Source: CAZVEV01 sp964625865 (GTDB lineage Bacteria; Planctomycetota; Phycisphaerae; SM23-33). Taken from it: a stretch of DNA of 23,978 nt. The position numbers and the translations under genes are program-made. The DNA is taken from assembly GCA_964625865.1 (NCBI GenBank), contig CAZVEV010000063.1, positions 1 to 23,978 on the forward strand, read 5' to 3'. Under the pieces are notes generated by a model. That model did not search any database and had not been told where the DNA came from. It saw only the letters and a list, made by a program, of their open reading frames with translations. How positions within the stretch are numbered: position 1 is the stretch's first letter; each line of letters starts with the position of its first letter. Shown here piece after piece: positions 23,837-23,978 of the stretch.

Positions 23837-23978
23837 CTCATACGGCAGCGCAGGGGCAACTGCACCGGGGATGTTCGCATGTCATCCTCCCCAACTCGGC
23901 CACGCCGAACGGCCCACCCCATGCTAGTGTGCCGTCATTCTTGAATAAGAGGGTATAGTCGTTTGAGCTTGATGCGGG

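Noticed and set aside
23837..23978. A gene start or terminator at the right edge
   Set aside because: No hairpin with a T-run and no convincing start with a ribosome binding site is visible in these 142 bases.
1..23978. CRISPR array, tRNA, rRNA, transposase or integrase
   Set aside because: I saw no regularly spaced direct repeats, no tRNA-like cloverleaf and no recombinase motifs.

Overview
The window is a G+C-rich bacterial chromosome segment. Most of it is a surface-polysaccharide (exopolysaccharide or O-antigen type) biosynthesis locus. Several exported proteins follow, including one with a PEP-CTERM-type sorting tail. PEP-CTERM sorting together with a DUF2961 (GH172-like) protein, a DUF2723 membrane protein and a fused 'bi-domain' sugar oxidoreductase fits the Planctomycetota (Phycisphaerae-like) or a related PVC lineage. 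This is inference from gene content, because no rRNA or phylogenetic marker is present.

Region 1 (1-4327, + strand) has visibly lower G+C. It holds a GT4 glycosyltransferase, then a 410-base gap with two perfect GC-rich hairpins. After the gap comes a tight trio: WbpG-like N-acetyl sugar amidotransferase, HisH-type glutaminase and HisF-type ammonia-channel partner. The HisF copy has lost the cyclase residue Asp11, so the trio most likely makes an acetamidino sugar rather than histidine. Region 2 (4388-7837, + strand, high G+C) has the 722-aa fused MDR/Gfo-Idh-MocA oxidoreductase and a WbuB-like GT4 enzyme.

Region 3 (16781 down to 7856, - strand) reads, in transcription order: exported TPR-like protein, WbpM/CapD-type membrane UDP-sugar 4,6-dehydratase, GT4 glycosyltransferase, DegT/DnrJ/EryC1/StrS aminotransferase, heparinase II/III-family protein and GNAT acetyltransferase. 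Dehydratase, aminotransferase and GNAT together could build a 4-acetamido-4,6-dideoxy sugar nucleotide. The glycosyltransferases would add such sugars to a lipid-linked chain. The heparinase-like protein has no signal peptide and is translationally coupled to the GNAT gene. The two gaps of about 220-235 bases beside the - strand glycosyltransferase carry open, protein-like frames that end at the next gene's start. They may be small or decayed genes.

Region 4 (16910-23836) alternates strands: a large exported protein distantly like GH123/DUF4091 proteins (+), a DUF2723 polytopic membrane protein (-), a membrane-anchored thioredoxin-fold protein without catalytic cysteines (-), and an exported DUF2961/GH172-like protein with a PEP-CTERM-like tail (+). 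That last gene has a good -35/extended -10 promoter. Its strong Shine-Dalgarno fixes the start.

I found no tRNA, rRNA, CRISPR array, transposase or integrase. Wzx/Wzy, the initiating phosphoglycosyltransferase, exosortase and most precursor-sugar enzymes are not in the window, so the locus probably continues beyond its left edge.
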